Position numbers and translations under genes: made by a program
IMG/VR virus record: IMGVR_UViG_3300030389_002547
Span: 1 to 39,311 of that record
Length of the DNA: 39,311 nt
Direction: 5' to 3' (one strand)
Source of the DNA: a virus
Shown: positions 37,564 through 39,311 of the stretch, piece by piece
Layout of the letters: every line of letters starts with the position of its first letter
Position numbering within the stretch: the first letter of the stretch is position 1
Notes under the pieces: generated by a model
What the model was told of the DNA's origin: nothing
The model's input: the letters and a program-made list of their open reading frames with translations, nothing else
Databases searched by the model: none

Positions 37564-39311
37564 ATGCAGTTAAGAAGTTATCAAATCAAAGCAATAGATA
37601 GTTTGAGATATTCCTTCAACACAAAAGGAAAAAAATCCCCTTTATTAGTAATGCCAACTGGAGCTGGTAAGACAGTTGTTTTTGCTGCAATATCAAAAGC
37701 TATTTCTGATAATGAAAAGAATGTTCTTATACTTGTTCATCGAAGAGAACTTATAGATCAAGCTTCAAAAAAATTAAAAGCTATTGGAGTAAATCATGGA
37801 GTTATTGCTGCAAAATATAAAGAGTCAACTAACAATATACAAATTGCATCGGTTCAAACTTTAGTAAGAAGACTTGTTAAAAATACATTTAATCCTAACT
37901 ATATAATTATTGATGAAGCACATCATGCAGCAGCAGGTAGTTGGAAAAAAATAATAGAGCATTTTAAGGAGGCGTATAAAATAGGTTGTACTGCTACACC
38001 AATAAGACTTGATGGCAGGGGACTAGCTGATTATTTTGATGACTTAGTTAAGGGTCCAGGTGTAGCAAAATTAATTAAGGATAAATATCTAGCTCCATAT
38101 AAAGTATTTGCACCACCTCTAAAAATTAACTTAGATAAAGTAAAAACTTTAGGTGGAGATTATCAGAAAAAAGAATTAGAAAAACAAATTGATACTGTAG
38201 ATATTATTGGCGATGCAGTTCAACAATATAAGAAACACGCTGATGGTTTACCTGCAATTGCTTTTTGTATTTCTATAAAACACGCAACTGAAGTTTGTAA
38301 TAAATTTAAAGATGCAGGTTATAAAGCTGCTATAGTTCATGGCGAGATGAAGGTTGATGATCGTGATAAAGCAATTAAAGGACTTGGAAATGGAAAAATA
38401 CAAATTCTTACATCTGTTGATGTCATATCAGAAGGTACAGATGTTCCAGATGTATCAGCAGCAATTCTCCTTAGACCAACAAAATCTGAAGGGTTATATT
38501 TACAACAAGTAGGAAGAGTTCTTAGACCAAAAGAAGGTAAAACAGCCATAATTCTAGATCATGTCAATAGCACCAGAACACATGGTTTTGTTGATGATAT
38601 AAGAGAATGGTCATTACATTCGCAAAAAAAGAAAAAGAAAAAAGGAGAAGTTGCACCTCATGTAGAAACTTGCAAGAAATGTTTTGCTACATACAAACCA
38701 ACACCAGTTTGTCCTGTTTGTGGTTATGAAGCAGAAAACAGAGAAAGGTTTATTAAGCAAGAAGAAGGCGAATTAGAGGAACTTAAGCGAAAAGAACAGG
38801 CAGAAACAGAAAAACAACAACAAAGAGTACTTATTGGATCAGCAAAAACTTTAGAAGAATTAATAATGGTTGCGAAAATATTAGGTTATAAAAAGGGGTG
38901 GGCTTATAGAGTTTTTGAATCAAGAAAACAAAAAACTGTTCCTAGATATAAAGCATCACAATTTAGTAAAGGTATTAGAAAAGCATCAAATTTAAATTTA
39001 AATGAAAAAGAGGTTATTGCAAAAATATTTTGCTTGCCTAATAGTCATGAATGCTACAAGATGATTCAACAATATGAAAATGGTGATTTGCATTATCAAC
39101 CAGGTACTGAACGTGTATTAAAAGAAGGAGAACAAAAAGTAAAAATTGGAAAAGAAATTTGGGAAAAAACTATACAGAAAAATTATTCACAATCATTTAT
39201 ATGGGAAAGCGGTATAAAAGCTAAGTTTTTGCAGATGTTTGCACATTCTTGGGATAGAGCTTTTATTTGTAATTATGTGAAAACTGTCAAAGCTAGAAAT
39301 ATTTTTATAGA
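37564..39311 (+). CDS. SF2 DEAD/DEAH-box helicase (SSL2-like), 3' end outside the window
   Basis: ATG 37564 opens a frame without stop to the window end, 582 codons. Motif I is PTGAGKT (31-37), motif Ia VHRRELIDQ, II DEAH (117-120), III TATP (143-146), V DVISEGTDVP and VI Q315-VGRVLRP. A zinc finger follows at C370, C373, C383 and C386 (CKKCFATYKPTPVCPVCG), then an acidic helix and LEELIMVAKILGYKKGWAYR, as in phage SSL2-like helicases. About 110 further residues (EKEVIAKIFCLPNSHECYKM; WDRAFICNYVKT) form an unrecognised extra domain. It unwinds DNA for replication or recombination. It is divergent from the nuclease operon, with no strong ribosome-binding site. Confidence 0.9.
   Translation, partial: MQLRSYQIKAIDSLRYSFNTKGKKSPLLVMPTGAGKTVVFAAISKAISDNEKNVLILVHRRELIDQASKKLKAIGVNHGVIAAKYKESTNNIQIASVQTLVRRLVKNTFNPNYIIIDEAHHAAAGSWKKIIEHFKEAYKIGCTATPIRLDGRGLADYFDDLVKGPGVAKLIKDKYLAPYKVFAPPLKINLDKVKTLGGDYQKKELEKQIDTVDIIGDAVQQYKKHADGLPAIAFCISIKHATEVCNKFKDAGYKAAIVHGEMKVDDRDKAIKGLGNGKIQILTSVDVISEGTDVPDVSAAILLRPTKSEGLYLQQVGRVLRPKEGKTAIILDHVNSTRTHGFVDDIREWSLHSQKKKKKKGEVAPHVETCKKCFATYKPTPVCPVCGYEAENRERFIKQEEGELEELKRKEQAETEKQQQRVLIGSAKTLEELIMVAKILGYKKGWAYRVFESRKQKTVPRYKASQFSKGIRKASNLNLNEKEVIAKIFCLPNSHECYKMIQQYENGDLHYQPGTERVLKEGEQKVKIGKEIWEKTIQKNYSQSFIWESGIKAKFLQMFAHSWDRAFICNYVKTVKARNIFI

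Noticed and set aside
38337-38549. Minus-strand frame within the helicase gene
   Set aside because: It is antisense of helicase motifs V and VI and has no independent support.
1-39311. Integrase, attachment sites or lysis cassette (endolysin)
   Set aside because: I looked and found no tyrosine or serine recombinase and no endolysin. The HTH protein alone does not show lysogeny, and the small membrane proteins alone do not show a lysis cassette.

Overview
This window is one end of an AT-rich (clearly below 40% G+C), tailed double-stranded DNA phage genome or prophage with a non-contractile, lambda-plan tail. No host gene, tRNA, rRNA, CRISPR array or integrase is visible. The host is inferred, not shown. 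Several small membrane, secreted and zinc-ribbon proteins at 27.5-34.1 kb resemble, from memory, families of marine cyanophages. The low G+C and the fibre motifs also fit a marine host such as a picocyanobacterium.

Region 1 (1-15,055) is the packaging, head and tail module, all on the plus strand and tightly packed. In order it holds: end of a Nu1-like small terminase, GpA-type large terminase, a gpW-like protein with an extra N-terminal domain, a lambda-type portal, and a 916-residue fusion of extra N-terminal domains, S78 prohead protease and HK97-fold major capsid. A HeH-like protein, a candidate decoration protein, a terminator, FII-like and gpU-like connectors and the tail tube follow. 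Next come a gpG/gpGT chaperone pair with a canonical -1 slippery site, the tape measure, and gpM, gpL, gpK and gpI homologues. Packaging and tail are lambda-like but the capsid is HK97-like.

Region 2 (15,058-26,896) is the tip and fibre module: gpJ, a first fibre, four small accessory proteins, a fibre with repeated LDG..T..ELN units, and two large collagen-like fibres that each end in an S74 intramolecular chaperone. Facing them, with stop codons sharing TTAA, is a prolyl-4-hydroxylase-type 2-oxoglutarate oxygenase.

Region 3 (26,893-34,877) is an accessory region on both strands. It holds a coiled-coil gene with an A AAA AAG heptamer that could fuse it to a zinc ribbon, membrane proteins, a second and different 2OG oxygenase, and a four-gene minus-strand operon of membrane and signal-peptide proteins. 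Many very small genes have overlapping starts and stops.

Region 4 (34,878-39,311) is DNA metabolism. A minus-strand operon, probably driven by a sigma70-like promoter at 37,531-37,559, encodes a RecE/DUF3799-like PDDEXK nuclease, a RecT-like annealing protein, a small HTH protein and a protein with an SSB-like acidic tip. A divergent SF2 helicase runs off the window's right end.
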